Positions 47,538 through 60,460 of a stretch of DNA of 64,000 nt are shown here, in pieces. The translations under genes and the position numbers were made by a program. Below the pieces are notes generated by a model. It worked only from the letters and a program-made list of their open reading frames with translations, made no database searches and had not been told where the DNA came from. Every line of letters starts with the position of its first letter. The first letter of the stretch is position 1. The DNA comes from Anaeramoeba flamelloides (Eukaryota; Metamonada; Anaeramoebidae), in assembly GCA_027625915.1 (NCBI GenBank), contig JANTQA010000060.1:3038001-3102000 (forward strand). The letters are read 5' to 3'.

Positions 47538-50500
47538 CTGGTTTTTAGATTTTTGATTTTTGAAAAACAATGTTTGAAATGAGATAAAACTGAGTTTATA
47601 AATAGTAATTTTCGAATATGTTGTTGCCTCTATTTACCTTAATATTGGGTTTAAGAAACTCATAATGGAAATATAATGTAAGAAGTAAAAAATATGTTGC
47701 GAATCACTACAAGAAAAATGAAAGACAATAAATAAATAAAATAACAATTTTGTTTTACTTATGGGAGATAGGTTGTTTTATTTGAATCATATTTTTCAAT
47801 ATTTGATGATAAAATTTGAGTTTGTTAATTCTTTATAAACAGGGATAAAGGATCAAAAACAAAAGTTAATAAAGTAGTTTTCGAAAAGAGTGTACAAAAA
47901 AATGAAAGAATGATCTTTTTTGTAAAAGTTGATCTTAAGTGTTAGTGTTCAAATTGTGAACCAAAGGTGAGTTTAACCAAATATTTCAAATTTATGTGTA
48001 TCAACAAAACAAAAAAGTAATATTATTACGAGATTGCCGTCAAATAGCAAAAAAAAATCAAAAGAAATTTCACTAATTTAAAACAGAAATAAAAGGATTG
48101 AAGGAATTTTGATATATGTATTCTTTTTTCTAGCTGAATGAAGTAGTGTCTATCATGGAAAAATATTAAATTAAAGTATGTTACTATTATATATGAATTC
48201 CAATAAACCTACTTGGTTTATAATAGCTCTAAAAATTTTCGATTCGTAAAATCTTATTAAAGTTGATCTTATAAATTAAAAATGATCTATTTTATTATAA
48301 AGTTCAAGAGTTTTATGAAAAAAATATGAAATTTCCACTGGAATTTTTGGGTTGGGATATTAATCTTCAGAATTCAAACTTGAAAATTTTCTTTTTTCAA
48401 TTTGTCTTGAAGTGAAGATTAGTTGCTAAAAAATTAGATTATTTTTACTAAAAAAAAAAAAAAATTACTCCAATAATTCTTTAGACGAATTATTCACAGA
48501 CATATTGGAAATATATTGATGTTATGACCTTCATTACATTTAAACTAAATATAAACTAATTAATCTTCGGTTTTTTATTTTTTGGGATTAAGCCAAATTT
48601 CGAAATTAGGGGCAAACTTTTTTTTTTATTATTTGTTTCTTTTTCGATTTTTTTCAAAAAATTAAATGATTACACTATATTTTTATTTATTAATCTATAT
48701 TGGTTATTATCTCTAGACACTTTAGTAAATAGATTATTATTCAAAAAAAAAAAAAAATTAAACAAATTTTTTTCTGAAGAAAAATCTGCACCTATTTTTG
48801 CAATTCAGCTTCTTGTAAAACCTTTGAAATTCAAAAATCAAATTGTAGTTACTTTATAGTTTGAAATAAGAATAAATACTAATTGGAATAATATTATTTA
48901 TAATTCTTAGAAAATATATTCCATAAGATAAATTGAGTGAAAAAAAATATCAAAACTAGATATTGTTTAATAATGGAATGGTTTGGATTTACAATATTTT
49001 CATTTAGTTTAAAATTATCTATTCTTGATAAATGTAAAAATGGAAATTATTTTAAAAATCCATTGAGTTCACTGGTGTAAATATAAATTTTGTAAAAAAT
49101 TGAATTTTTACAATTTTATAGATGAATAATTAGACACATACATTTATCCAAAATTTTATTGTTAGTAAATATGATATCTGATTATTATAAAAGACTGATA
49201 ATGATTTTAATCAAAAAAACAAAATGGGTGTTACCTTTAATATAACTAAAATTTGGATAAATGCATGGAACTCATTATTTATATCTAAAATTGTAAAAAC
49301 CTTATTTTATATAACAGTTCATATTTATATTTGTATTTATGTTTTTAGTTCTTCGTTGATTTTAAATAGATTTTTAATTTGGTACTCCAAATATTTGGAA
49401 AGGATTTTGGTGGGTGTCAAAAATAATGATTTTTGAAAAATAAAATCCTGGTATGAAATTAATCAATTGTTTTTTTATTCCTCTTGTTTAAATAAAACTT
49501 TTAATAGAATTTCCCAATAGTATATCTAAACAAAAATTATTTTTTTAGATAATTTCATTGATATTATTAAACACTTTGAATAAAATTTATTATTCAATTT
49601 TTTTTAAATTTATATCAATTTTAATAACTTTTTATTTTTTTCAATAGAAATTTTCAGTTAAAATTAACTCTATTTTTTGTGAATTTTTTAAAATTTGGGG
49701 TACTTTTTTGAAAGATATTTTTTTTAATTAGAGAAATTTTAGAAATTCATATCATATTTGATTATTATTTTCTTTCCTATTTCTTGGATCTTTGAAAGGT
49801 AAACTAATCTTGAAAATAAAAGTATATTTTTTATGTTGAATCAAGTATTAAACAAATTTTAAGAGTTCTTTTAATAAGATTGAATTATTCTCCCTAATTA
49901 TTCCTTTACTTGACACTTTTTCTTTTCTAATTGAAGAAAATATTCCTTTTTAGACTTTATATTTATTTACAAATCAACCAAAAATTATAGGAATGGGATT
50001 AAAGTCAATAAATTTTCAACAAAAAAAGAAAAAAATGAAAAAACAAGTTAAAACAACATTCAAAAATATTATACAGTGATCAAAATAATGCTTACAAAAT
50101 GACAATAATCCGTGTTTCAAAATATAATCTGTGCTTTTTTTTCTTCTTGTTCCAAGGCAACACCCAACCGACTAATAAATAGTATACCACAAGTTCAAAT
50201 CAATTTTGAAAGTAAACATCTGGATATTTGTAGTAAATTTTAAATTAGTCATGAATACAGTTGGTTTAAAATTTTCCATATTTTTCCAATTTTTTCGAGA
50301 TTTTAATTTGGTTTTTATGTTCGAAAAATTTTCTGAAAAAGAATTTACTCTATTTTTTTAAATTGATATTCGAATTTGATCCTTCATTGTTATAGTTTCT
50401 TTTTATTTTAATAGAACTTCAAGAAACCACTGCATATTTATTTAGGGTTTATTATCAGTTTCTTTGATCTATTGATGTATAGGCCTTCTATAAAAAAAAA

Positions 50501-51125
50501 ACACACTTTTTATTTTGAAACATGAATTAAACTTTTTTGCACGCTTTATTTAGACAGTAAATGTAGTTTTGAGAATTTAGATAGGTAATTTTTTATCCTA
50601 GATCCATGACAATCTCAGGGAAAATGGTTGTTTGTAAAGATTGCTTGTAAATAATTGAATGTAAATAGGTCCTTAAAGCAAAAAAAAGTTTGTCTACTTT
50701 TACACAGTTTTCTAAATTATTGGATAAAAAGTAACCAAATTTTTATAATAACCAAGAGAAATTCTCTCAATTCTGTTCTCCTTATTCAAGAAATTGTTTA
50801 AACATTAGTCATTCAAACACAGAAGGAATTAAATTTTTTCTTTGTCATTTGACTTTTTTCTTTTTGATTGGAATAACGGGTTTTTTCAATTAGCGCAGTT
50901 ATTCACTTTTAGGCAAGAACCTCTCAACAAAAAAGATTTTTTGTTGTTTAAAAATAAAAAAAATTACTAAAAAATGTGTTATTTTTTTCATTGATGAAAA
51001 CTCTATCTTCGTCTTCAACAACCAATTTCGAAGGCTTTTCATTTTTTTATCCTTTTATTTTTTAAATTTTTTTTTATTTTTTTTTTTTTTAATTTCCTTC
51101 GATTAAAAATAGTGTAAGTAAAAAG

Positions 51126-52217
51126 ATGTCTAAAACGAGCAAAACCAAAAAGTCTAAAGTCTCTCCCAAAAACAACAAACAAAGTTTTACCGAGAAATTG
51201 AGTAAGCAAACTTTGAGTACAGATTTTGGTGTCTATGAAGGAGACGTTTTGGATAAAACCAAAAAAAACCCCATATCTCGTGATCGTAAAAGCGATCGCA
51301 AAGTAGGAAAAAAAAGAGAACCACAAAAAATTTCTGGGAAGGGAGCTAAGCTTTTCATTGGAGGACTACCAGGTTTGGAAACCGATAAGGAAACGATTAC
51401 AAAAGAGTTTAAAAAATATGGTGAAATCGCAGAACTCTTGTTAAAACAAACCTATGGTTTTCTCCAATTTACAAAACGCGAAAGTGCACAAAGAGCTGTT
51501 AAAGGATCACAACAATTTATGATTGGTAACAAAAAAATTAAAGTTGAATTCTGTCGTGACGATGAGCGTCAAAAAAGAAGAAACAGTAATAATTCTAACG
51601 ATAGTCGGCAATCCAGTTATGAGAACGGTTCTGATAGGAGAAGAAGAGGTGGCCGAGGGGGGAGAGGTGGTGGCTCTTCCCGAGACAATTATCATGTGAA
51701 TATTCGGGATAACCGTTTTAATCGAGAGAAAAAGAGAGACCATTCTAATAATCGGGGTGGTGGTTATAGTAGCCGCTCTCGGGTTAATAATTATAACCAA
51801 AACTATCGTGATAATAATTCCTCAGACTATAACACAAACCGGAATAATCGAGTCTTTGATAATGATTATAATCGAAATTATAATTATAATGATAACAGAT
51901 TTAATTCTGATAATAGAGTGAGAGATTATGGTAATAGGAATTACGGAGGTGGTAGCAGTCGTGGTGGGTTCAATCGAAAAAGGCCATTCGGGAATAACTA
52001 TTCCAATGATGGCTTTGGTTTTAAAAAAAAAAGTGATCAGAATATAAAATTTGAAAGAAAAGGTCGAAAAGACAGACCACAACCACCTGCTACAAAAAGA
52101 GGTATACGAATTGTTATAGAGTCAAATGATCTTCGAGCTTCAGCTGGTTCTTTAAAAAATAGTTTGCTTCGAAATATTAATATTCTTGTTCAATATGAAA
52201 TTGTTCCTCGTAAATAA
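51126..52217 (+). CDS. RRM/RGG-box RNA-binding protein (Nab3/NCOA5-like)
   Basis: This is an intronless 363-aa frame. Residues 1-73 are Lys-rich. A single RRM lies at ~75-147: RNP2 is KLFIGGL and RNP1 is the variant TYGFLQFTK, with a short loop as in hnRNP C/RALY, NCOA5 and yeast Nab3. Residues ~150-300 are a disordered RGG/Arg-Asn-Tyr-rich segment (GGRGGRGGGSS), typical of nucleic-acid condensation and Arg methylation. The C-terminal ~40 residues (IRIVIESNDLRASAGSL, VQYEIVPRK) look ordered and are the place where Nab3 and NCOA5 carry an extra fold, but I cannot align them confidently. Nuclear RNA processing is likely (inference). The start is the first ATG, after a T-rich leader. Confidence 0.8.
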   Translation: MSKTSKTKKSKVSPKNNKQSFTEKLSKQTLSTDFGVYEGDVLDKTKKNPISRDRKSDRKVGKKREPQKISGKGAKLFIGGLPGLETDKETITKEFKKYGEIAELLLKQTYGFLQFTKRESAQRAVKGSQQFMIGNKKIKVEFCRDDERQKRRNSNNSNDSRQSSYENGSDRRRRGGRGGRGGGSSRDNYHVNIRDNRFNREKKRDHSNNRGGGYSSRSRVNNYNQNYRDNNSSDYNTNRNNRVFDNDYNRNYNYNDNRFNSDNRVRDYGNRNYGGGSSRGGFNRKRPFGNNYSNDGFGFKKKSDQNIKFERKGRKDRPQPPATKRGIRIVIESNDLRASAGSLKNSLLRNINILVQYEIVPRK

Positions 52218-55200
52218 TTTTTTTTTTTTCTCTAATTTATTTTTTAATTTTTTTTTTTTTTAATATTTTATGGAAAGAGTTTTGCTACTGATTTATGAAA
52301 ATGCAAGTACCCTAAACTACCTACTCGAATCAATTCAATAATGAGAATCATGCTTCCCACAATCGATTAGGTTTTCAATGAAATTACTTTTTTGTTGAAT
52401 TTTTCAATGAGATGACTTTTTTTGTTTCATTTTTCACTGGCATCTCATAAATAAAGTGGGAACAAGCTGACAAATTACAATAATTCGTCAGTGATTTTAA
52501 AAACCAGAAATTACCCTAATAATAATAAAATAATAATAATAATAAAATCTACTGCCATTATATTAAAGAATAAAACATATGAGAAAAGTAGTTGATAAAA
52601 ATATTTTGAGTTAGAAAAAAAAAAAATTTAGAAAAGTATTCAATTTTGTCATTTTACAAAAGTAAACACAAAAGTTTTTAGAACAACACTTAGTACCTTC
52701 AATAAACTTCAATAGGCCAACATTTCCAGAAAGATCAATCTTTCAATTTTTTTGTACACTTTTTTGAAAACAACTTTATTAACTTTTGTTTTTTACCCTT
52801 TATCCCAGTTTATAAAGAATTACTTAAACATAAAAATTTTTCTTTTTATAAAAAATTATTCGATAAGAGAATTTTATACTATTATTTTCCAATTAAAAAA
52901 TGATAATTTTCAGTTCATTTTCTCCATAATATTTTTCTAGTTTATAAGTTGAAGAAAAACTAAATATCTTGACAACGTGGTTTAGAAATGATATTTTTAG
53001 ACAACAAATTAAACTTCTTTAGTTAACTCTAAGACTAAATTTTTACTCTGCTAATTTGATTCTAACAATTATCAATAATAAACATTTCTTTTTTTTTATA
53101 AAAATTACACTTTAAAAGAGAATTTTATATGACAAATGAAAAAAACGTAACCACTCATGAATAAATTCGTATATTACCAAAAAATATTAGTTTTTTTAAA
53201 TTTTAACCATATCCTATTTATGATCGGACAAAAAAAATTATTTTTTTTAGGGTACCACTTTACATTTTGTTTTCAAAAAGTAAAATTTTGAAAAATTATA
53301 TTAATTTAATCCATTATTTCTTATAATTTTTTAAAGCCATTTATTTGTCTTTAACCTGCTTAGAGTTATCTTTTATTTTTATATAAATTTTGGGATCTCT
53401 TCATTAATTAAGTTTCTAACTTGTTGAATGAAGAGTAAAAACTTGTATTTATTTTTTTTTTTGTTCGCAACCATTTTAAAACTGGTTCTGATACTTTCAA
53501 ACAGCTGGAACATTATTAAAACTTTTATAACATTATGGACTAAACCTTGATTAGTTTTGAATAGATTCAAAAATTAATTTTCAATAGTTTCAACTTTTAA
53601 TTTAAAACACTTATATAACGAAAATACATAATTTTAACTCAAATTTGAATATATCAAAACTCAAGAAATCTTGATGAACCTTTTTGTTATTCACTCAACC
53701 AGCTTCAAATATATATCGAATTAGCCCATTTTTAAATAGGACTGCAGTTTTGAAAACGAAACAAACAATTTTTAGGAAAATTGAAATTTTTATCAAGCAA
53801 CATTTTATTTTTTTGTATTTCTGCTTTTTAAAATATTTTGAAAATGAAATTTTAAACCCAAAGATGCATTTTTACTCCACCTTCACTAAAAAGTTTAATT
53901 TGAAATGGAAAATCCAGACTAATATTTTACATACACTCAAGTACCTATACAATTAATTGAGCAAATAAGTGTTTCAGGGATTGCCCAATTTTTTGAAAGT
54001 CCATACTTCAACAAGCTGTTTATTCGTTTGGAAAGTATTTTAAATAAAAATTTGAAACTATTAAAAATTAATTTTTCAAACTATTAGAAACTAATAAAGG
54101 CTTTGCTCATTATATTAAATAAGGATTCAGTGGGGGTTCACAAGCTGGTTAGTTACTGCACTCGTGTTAATACATCTTTAAATTGCACAGTGTATGAATA
54201 AATTAATTTCTCTTGTTTTTTCTAATTTTTAAATTCATTTTTAGAAATTTTAATGTGAGTTATTCATAATTTAAATGATCATTATTAACTTAAGTGAGAA
54301 TATTCCCTTTTTTTTTTCCCCAACTAATACTTTGAAAAAAGTTAATTTTTGATATTTTGAAATTATATTTAATAATTGTGAAATATATGATTTAACGCTT
54401 AAATCCCCTTTTAGAAAATTTAAGTCTAAGGCCATCTTGAATATAATTTACACTTCCTTAATAATAATAATAAATTTTATTTATTTTTGGAAATTTTCGA
54501 GTTTAAATGCGATGGGTATTAAATTTAAATAATATAACAGTCGTAACTTTTTAATTTTTGTAATCGTGTTTTTTAAACTTTGGTTTGTCTGTGAAAAATT
54601 AATTTATTTTATTTAAAGTTTGGAATTGTGATTTTTTTTTGAATTTATCCTTCTAAATTACAAAAATTATTTTAAATAATTCTTTTGATTTGTTATTGAT
54701 AGATTAAAAATTTTAGAAATTCTTATTTTTAATTTTTTGTAGTGATAATGTTTTTTTACAGCTGTAAAAACCCTGGTTTTAGCCTACTGATTTTTCAATG
54801 AATTTGCAAAAAATTCATAATAAATTTTATAGTATATTTCCAAAAAAGAGGTTTTTTTTTTTTTAACTTGCATAAAAAATATTCTTTGCTAAATGGACGA
54901 TTCATAAATTGGTAATATCAAATTAAGTGAAATATTCATATTGGTAGAATCAAAACATATTGTTTTTATTTCAAAATATGTTCATTTAAATATTTCTAAA
55001 AAATCAAAAAAAAAAAATTGAACTTTTTTTTTGGAGAAAACAATACACAGCCAATTTCAATAAAAACTGGAAATATGGTAAGGATGTAATTGCTTTTTTT
55101 CAATAATAAAAGACAGTTATATATTTTACAATTCTATTTGAAATTTTGTTGGGATTAACCCTCTTAGGAAAACTATTTATATGATCAAAAAGAAAAATTT

Positions 55201-55478
55201 TATCACCAATTTTTCACAACAAAAAAATATCCTCTAAAATCGAGATCAGAAAATTTAATAAATTTTATTTATGTATTAAAATACTAATAAACAAATTGAA
55301 TTATTATCAAGAATCAATAAATGATTGCTAATAATTTTGAATTTTTAAATAATTTTATGAGGGTTGAGTTTAATCAAGATATTTGAAAATAAATTTGCCC
55401 CTCTTTTTTGGAAATAGCTTATATATATATACATACATATATTAATACACACATTTAATGTTCTAATAATTTAAATAG
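52218..55478. other. Intergenic or intronic AT-rich region
   Basis: No gene was recognised. An imperfect inverted repeat pairs about 53510-53600 with 54045-54125 (TTGAAACTATTAAAAATTAA). The region may include introns of the SPT6-like gene: a possible short upstream exon ends at about 55077 before GTAAGG and joins in frame, but it carries no family motif. Confidence 0.4.
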
Positions 55479-56668
55479 CAAATACGAATGTTTATGAATT
55501 AGTTGATGAAGGAAAAGTAATGGGGTATAGATATATTATAATTATGTGGAAGAGATTCCAAAATGATCGACCATTAACCTTAAAAGTTGTTCACCCAAAT
55601 GGATTCGTTACAACAAAAGATGGTTTCACAGTAGATAGTGTTATTGATCACATTAAAAAGCATGATCAAGAATCAAAAAACAGCTACCAACAACGGCAAA
55701 ATAATTTTAATAATAATAATATGATTCCAAACCAACAATTTAATACATTCCAAAGCCCACCACCTTTTTCGTTCCAACAACAAAATTTCCAAAATGTTCC
55801 AAATCAACAAATTGCTTTTCCTCAAAATATTGATCAGAATCAAATGATGAATAATTATCAAATGCCAAGCAATCAACCTTACCCTAATATACCCCAGCAA
55901 CAATTCCAAACACAACAACCATTTGTTCAACAGCAGCCACGACAGCAACCACTGCCACAGCAACAACCATTTATTCCACAGCAGCAACCATTCGTTCAAC
56001 AGCAACCACAGCAGCAACCACGACAACAACCAATGGTCATGAATCAACAACAAATACCAATTAACACACAAAATAATCAATTTATTCAGCAATCTCAAAA
56101 GCCAGCATTCCAAAATACAAATCAAAAGCAAAATAGCACCACTTTGAACCAACAACAAACACAGCAACCATTGAAGCAGCCAAGAATACAACAGCAACCA
56201 CGATTAAATCAACAAGGTCAAAAATTCGTACACCAAACAACTAATAATGGAAATACATTACAACAATTAAACCAATTAAACAAACAATTAAACCAGCAAA
56301 AGAAACCTTCATCACAGCAGCAATTTAATCAATATTCACAGCAGCAAAGAACCAAAAACACAAATCAACAACAATTGTACAATAACTCACATCCCCAATT
56401 ACAACAAATAAAAATGAATATTAATTCTGTAACACAGCCAAATGTTACCCCCTCAACAATAACAAAAACCACGCCTATCACACAACAAAAAATGATGGGT
56501 ATGAATTCCTATTCAACCCCAAGTAACTCGCCATTTTCAAATACAGTTCAAAATCAAAATAAATTTCAACCACAAACGAACCAAAGTCTGAGAAACCAGT
56601 ACCAACCAGTTCAACAAAATCTCTTTTCTAAACCTATGCAAAATAAATGGCACACTTTCGATAAATAA
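55479..56668 (+). CDS. Q-rich 3' exon with an SPT6-type second SH2 domain (5' part not found)
   Basis: The open frame is entered at an AG acceptor (TTAAATAG|CA) and remains open upstream of the in-frame ATG 55520, so the exon is internal or 3'. The first ~60 codons (YIIIMWKRFQND, LTLKVVHPNGF, FTVDSVIDHIKKH) match in spacing the SPT6 C-terminal SH2 (VTVTPEGFRYRG, then FPTVNGLFRWFKDHY). That domain, with its tandem partner, binds the phosphorylated RNA polymerase II linker during elongation. About 300 residues of Gln/Asn/Pro-rich low complexity follow, ending NKWHTFDK. Upstream plus-strand DNA in this window shows none of the large conserved SPT6 body. Either the rest lies in many small exons I cannot see, or this is an isolated duplicate. 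The assignment is moderate. Confidence 0.5.
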
Positions 56669-57739
56669 GTAAATCTCTAACACAGATCAATTATCCATAT
56701 AATTTTAATTCTTCAGAAATTTTAAAAAATTTTAAATGTTCCATATACAAAATAATAATCTTTTTCCAATTACGTTAATTTCTTGAATTTATTTGTTTTT
56801 TTTATGGTTTTTTAAAAAAAGCAATAATTCAAGAATATGAAAATCAATTTACTCAATAAAATCTAACTTCTAAAGTTTTTTTTTTTTTTTTTTTTTTTTT
56901 TGTTCTTAAAACTATTTTTATCAGCCATTTTGATAAAAATTTTGGAATTTTGGAATTAGGTTTTTTTTTTTCTAACTTGAACAATTTAAATACAAAGAAA
57001 TAGTTGAAAATTTTTTTTTTTTTTTTCTTTTTTGGAATAAATTTTTGAATTGCTTTTTATTTAATGTTCCAAATCTAAAGATTGAAACGAACAATAATAG
57101 GGTTCCAATTTTGAGAAATAAGATTTAGCGAATCCAAAATTACGATTTTTTCTATTTTTTTAATATTCAAAAAAGATTAAAATCTGTTGATAATTCTTCA
57201 AAGAATTAGTAGTTCTAAGTTGTAAAAAATTAAATTTTAATCAAGTTATACCTTTTGATTTCTGTAACTTTTTACGAAAATGATTAAGAATCAAAAAGTA
57301 AATAGTAAAGAGAATTCAAAGGTAAGAATTTGCAATTGAAATCGCCACTTTAACACTCAAAAATTATCAGTTCTATTATTATCCAATTCGAAATTATTAT
57401 TTTTAGGTCTGTTAACCCCCCTTGTTTATTGGAATTTCCAAATGAAAATTTCGGGGTTTTACTAAAAAATTAAAAATAAATTTATTCCACAATCTGGATA
57501 ATATATATAATGGCCCCTTTTTTCAAAAATAATCATATTATTATTATTATTTAACTTATTCGATATCTTTAATTATTTTTTTTTTTTTAGAGATTCGTTT
57601 TTTATGATTATTTTTATAGAATGACCATCTTGATATATATTGTAAGAAATCTTCAATGAAATATAAATTATATTTCAAAAATTTTAATTCTCTTTATAAT
57701 GATAATATAAGTTGAGTTGAGGGTTTACTCCTATATTCT

Positions 57740-58290
57740 TACCGGACAAATATTTTAAAATTTTTGGATCGGAATCATTTTTTCTAATTTTGTAAATTTT
57801 AGTTTTGCTTTTCAAATTTCTTTTTTTCTTTTGTTTTTGTTTTTCTTTTTTTTTTTGTGTTTTTCTTTATCATTTTTATTTCTTTTTTCTAATTTTAATT
57901 CTTTTTTTTTTTTTTTTCTTTTTTTTTTTTTGATACTTTTTTTTTTTGCATACTAGATGAAGTAGAAAAAAAGATCTTTGAAAAAGACCAATAATCACCA
58001 AAAAAATGGATACTATATAATATATTTTTAAAAGAATTGAATTATTAGTAAAATATCTTCTTGTTAACTTTCTTTCAGTGAAAGTTCACTAATATAAAAT
58101 CAATAATATTTGTTTCAAAAATTTTGGCTCTTTTTTTGAGTTTTTTTTTTTTATTTTTTAATTTTTATAATATGAATATATTATATAATGTAGAATTATT
58201 TTAAAGTTAATTAAAAATCAGATCCAATTATTTGTTGTTCTTGAATACAGTATGTTAAAAAGAAGAAATATTTTTTATTTATCCAAAAAC
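57740..58290 (+). repeat. Dispersed repeat family B, copy 3
   Basis: It is collinear with 6480-7020: CGGAATCATTTTTTCTAATT, the long pyrimidine tract, ATTATTAGTAAAATATCTTC, AATCAGATCCAATTATTTGT and GTTCTTGAATACAG. It is intergenic. Confidence 0.7.
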
Positions 58291-58593
58291 AAGTATTTTA
58301 TTTTTTTAATTATTTGAACATTTATTTGTAAAATTTTATTCTAGCAGGATACATTTAATTTCAATAAATAAATCTTGGTGAATTAAAAAATTAATTTCTT
58401 TTGAAAATAAAAGTTAAATTTCTTTTAGATTTTTATGGTGAATTTTTCTGAGGTTTGAATTTTGATTTAAGTAAATAGTAAACCTCATCTATTTTATTCT
58501 TTTAAGGAAATGAAGTGTTTTTGATTCCTAAAATTTCAATTAAACTTGATAATCAACCCATTTTATCAATTTTATGGATATGAATTTTTTTTA

Positions 58594-58793
58594 CAGTCAG
58601 TTCCGCTTTTAAGGCACAAACTTTGAACCAAAATTAAAACAAAAAAAAAAAATGCCGAATTAAGGAAAATATTTCTGAATTTCTTTCCTATATATATATA
58701 ATTTGCCAGAATTTGAATTTTGTACTTTAATTTGGGATTTTTTTCTGCCTTAGATTTAGTTGAAAGTTTGTTACTTAAAAGAGGAACTGACTG
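58594..58793. mobile_element. TA-flanked MITE, CAGTCAGTTCC family, copy 2
   Basis: It is 200 bp. It begins TA|CAGTCAGTTCCGCTTTTAAG and ends inverted GAGGAACTGACTG|TA. An adjacent partial copy lies head-to-head at about 58850-58994. Confidence 0.8.
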
Positions 58794-58849
58794 TATATCA
58801 AGTTTCGTATTTTAAATAAAAACATTAAACCAAAATTTTTCACAAACTA

Positions 58850-58994
58850 ATTTGAAATTAAAGTACAAAATTCAAATTCTGGCAAATTATATATATATAG
58901 GAAAGAAATTCAGAAATATTTTCCTTAATTCAGCATTGTTTTTTTTGTTTTAATTTTGGTTCAAAGTTTGTATTTTAAAAGTGGACCGGGTAGT
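58850..58994. mobile_element. Partial inverted copy of the CAGTCAGTTCC MITE
   Basis: It is the reverse complement of most of 58594-58793 (including GGAAAGAAATTCAGAAATAT, here in the complementary order), ending near GTGGACCGGGTAGTA. With its neighbour it forms a ~400-bp palindrome. Confidence 0.7.
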
Positions 58995-59375
58995 ATTAAA
59001 AGGGTTAAAATTTTCTTTTTTAATTTTTAGTGTTAAAATTTGAACCTTTTAAGATTTGAATTCTTGAATTTAGAGAAAAGAAATTTAAAAATTTATAAAT
59101 TAGTTTTATTTTTATGAAATCTTACTTTAAGTGATTTTTGTTAGTTTATTAAAATAAATCACAAGAAGGATTTAATTTCATTTGAAAAATAATGAAATTA
59201 TTAAAAAAAAAAAAAAAAACAATTGATAATGACTGGTTAAGAATTAAAATCACTATTTATTATTATTCAAGAACAGTATATTCTTACTCGAGATGCCCGT
59301 TTACTTAACTTTTTGTAAGGATATTTTTGTATAAAATCATGAATTTCATGATTATTCCTTGAAAATGCTTAATTA

Positions 59376-59575
59376 AAGTAAGTACAACTTTTAAGGCCCA
59401 AACTTTGAACCAAATTTAAGGCATAATAAAAAAAATCAATTTAAGCCAGTAAATTCAGATTCTCGTAAAATAATGTGTAAAAAAATAAATTCTAAAAATT
59501 TTGTACTTTAATTTTAGATTTTTTTTCTGCCTTAAATTTCTTTGAAAGTTTGTGCCTTAAATTTGGAACTAACTG
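59376..59575. mobile_element. TA-flanked MITE, CAGTCAGTTCC family, copy 3
   Basis: It is 200 bp with the inverted ends AAGTAAGTACAACTTTTAAG and TTTGGAACTAACTG and TA on both sides. It is a diverged but complete copy. Confidence 0.7.
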
Positions 59576-60460
59576 TAAATTATTATTTTAGTTGAAAAAA
59601 AATATAAAAATTTATGTTTTGAGGATTTATTATCAATTTGTTAAAAAAAAAACATCATCAGATAAAAAATCAATATTATCTTTGAATAAAAACACTCAAA
59701 ATCAAAGCCATTATATTTTTAGTTAATTTACCTTCTTTGATTGTTTATAATCAATACCATTCAGGATAGTTGTTTAATTGCTTTAATTTATTTTTTCTTT
59801 TTAATCTCATTTTTTTTTTTTTTTTTTCAACTCCTGATTTTTTGTGTTTTTAGTTTTTCTTTTTCATTTCCAAGTCGCTTAGTACTACCAGATTTCAGCA
59901 TTTGGTAGTTAGCTAATAATAACTTTATACTTTTCATTTATAATTCTACTTCAAAATAAAATTGATATTCATTAAGGGGAAATTGAGGAAAGTCTAAATA
60001 ATTGATCTTTTAAATCATTTACAATATTTATTAAATTTCTTTAATTTAAAAGATCTGGATTCATATTTTTTTTTCAACTGTTAAGGGTTAAGCAAATGAA
60101 CAGTAATTATTTAAAAAAGTGATTAGATTATATTTATTATTTTTTTTATTGTAATTAATAATTGGAAATAATTTCATTTATTTGAAAATATTTAAAAAAA
60201 TTTAAAAAGAATATCAAGTTCGATTGATATTCTAAATTTTGAACTATTGCAGATTTACTAAAAGAAATAAGATTGAGTTGTTTTTAAAGGTTTGAAATAA
60301 TCATTTAAAAAGTATTTCTTGGAAAGTCGAGTTAAATATTTCTTGTCTTAAAAAAGTATATTGGCAATTGTTTTTCATAATAGTTTGGTTATTGTTCTTC
60401 TATTTTTTTGTTAACAAATAGAAAAAAATTGATTCGAAATCTGCACAGGTTTTTGATTAA

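Larger units (their letters stand above)
42462..51125. other. 8.7-kb gene-poor region with foldback elements
   Basis: No secure gene was found. It contains the GTTGTGG TIR element (43187-43626), a ~2.2-kb foldback (43925-46120), a GA-rich purine tract near 46826-46875, and one peptidase-like frame at 47340-47537 described separately. The RRM gene promoter lies in the final few hundred bases, which end in a T-run about 60 bp before the ATG. Confidence 0.5.

Noticed and set aside
53684-53956. Plus-strand 90-codon frame considered as an upstream SPT6 exon
   Set aside because: Its Phe/Lys/Ile-rich composition has no SPT6 motif, and it lies between arms of an imperfect inverted repeat.
54120-54185. 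Possible tRNA or small RNA around GGGGGTTCACAAGCTGG
   Set aside because: No acceptor-stem pairing or A-box could be fitted, and there is no B-box consensus.
55673-56197. 174-codon minus-strand Leu/Trp-rich frame resembling a membrane protein
   Set aside because: It is the antisense reading of CAA/CAG Gln codons of the Q-rich exon.
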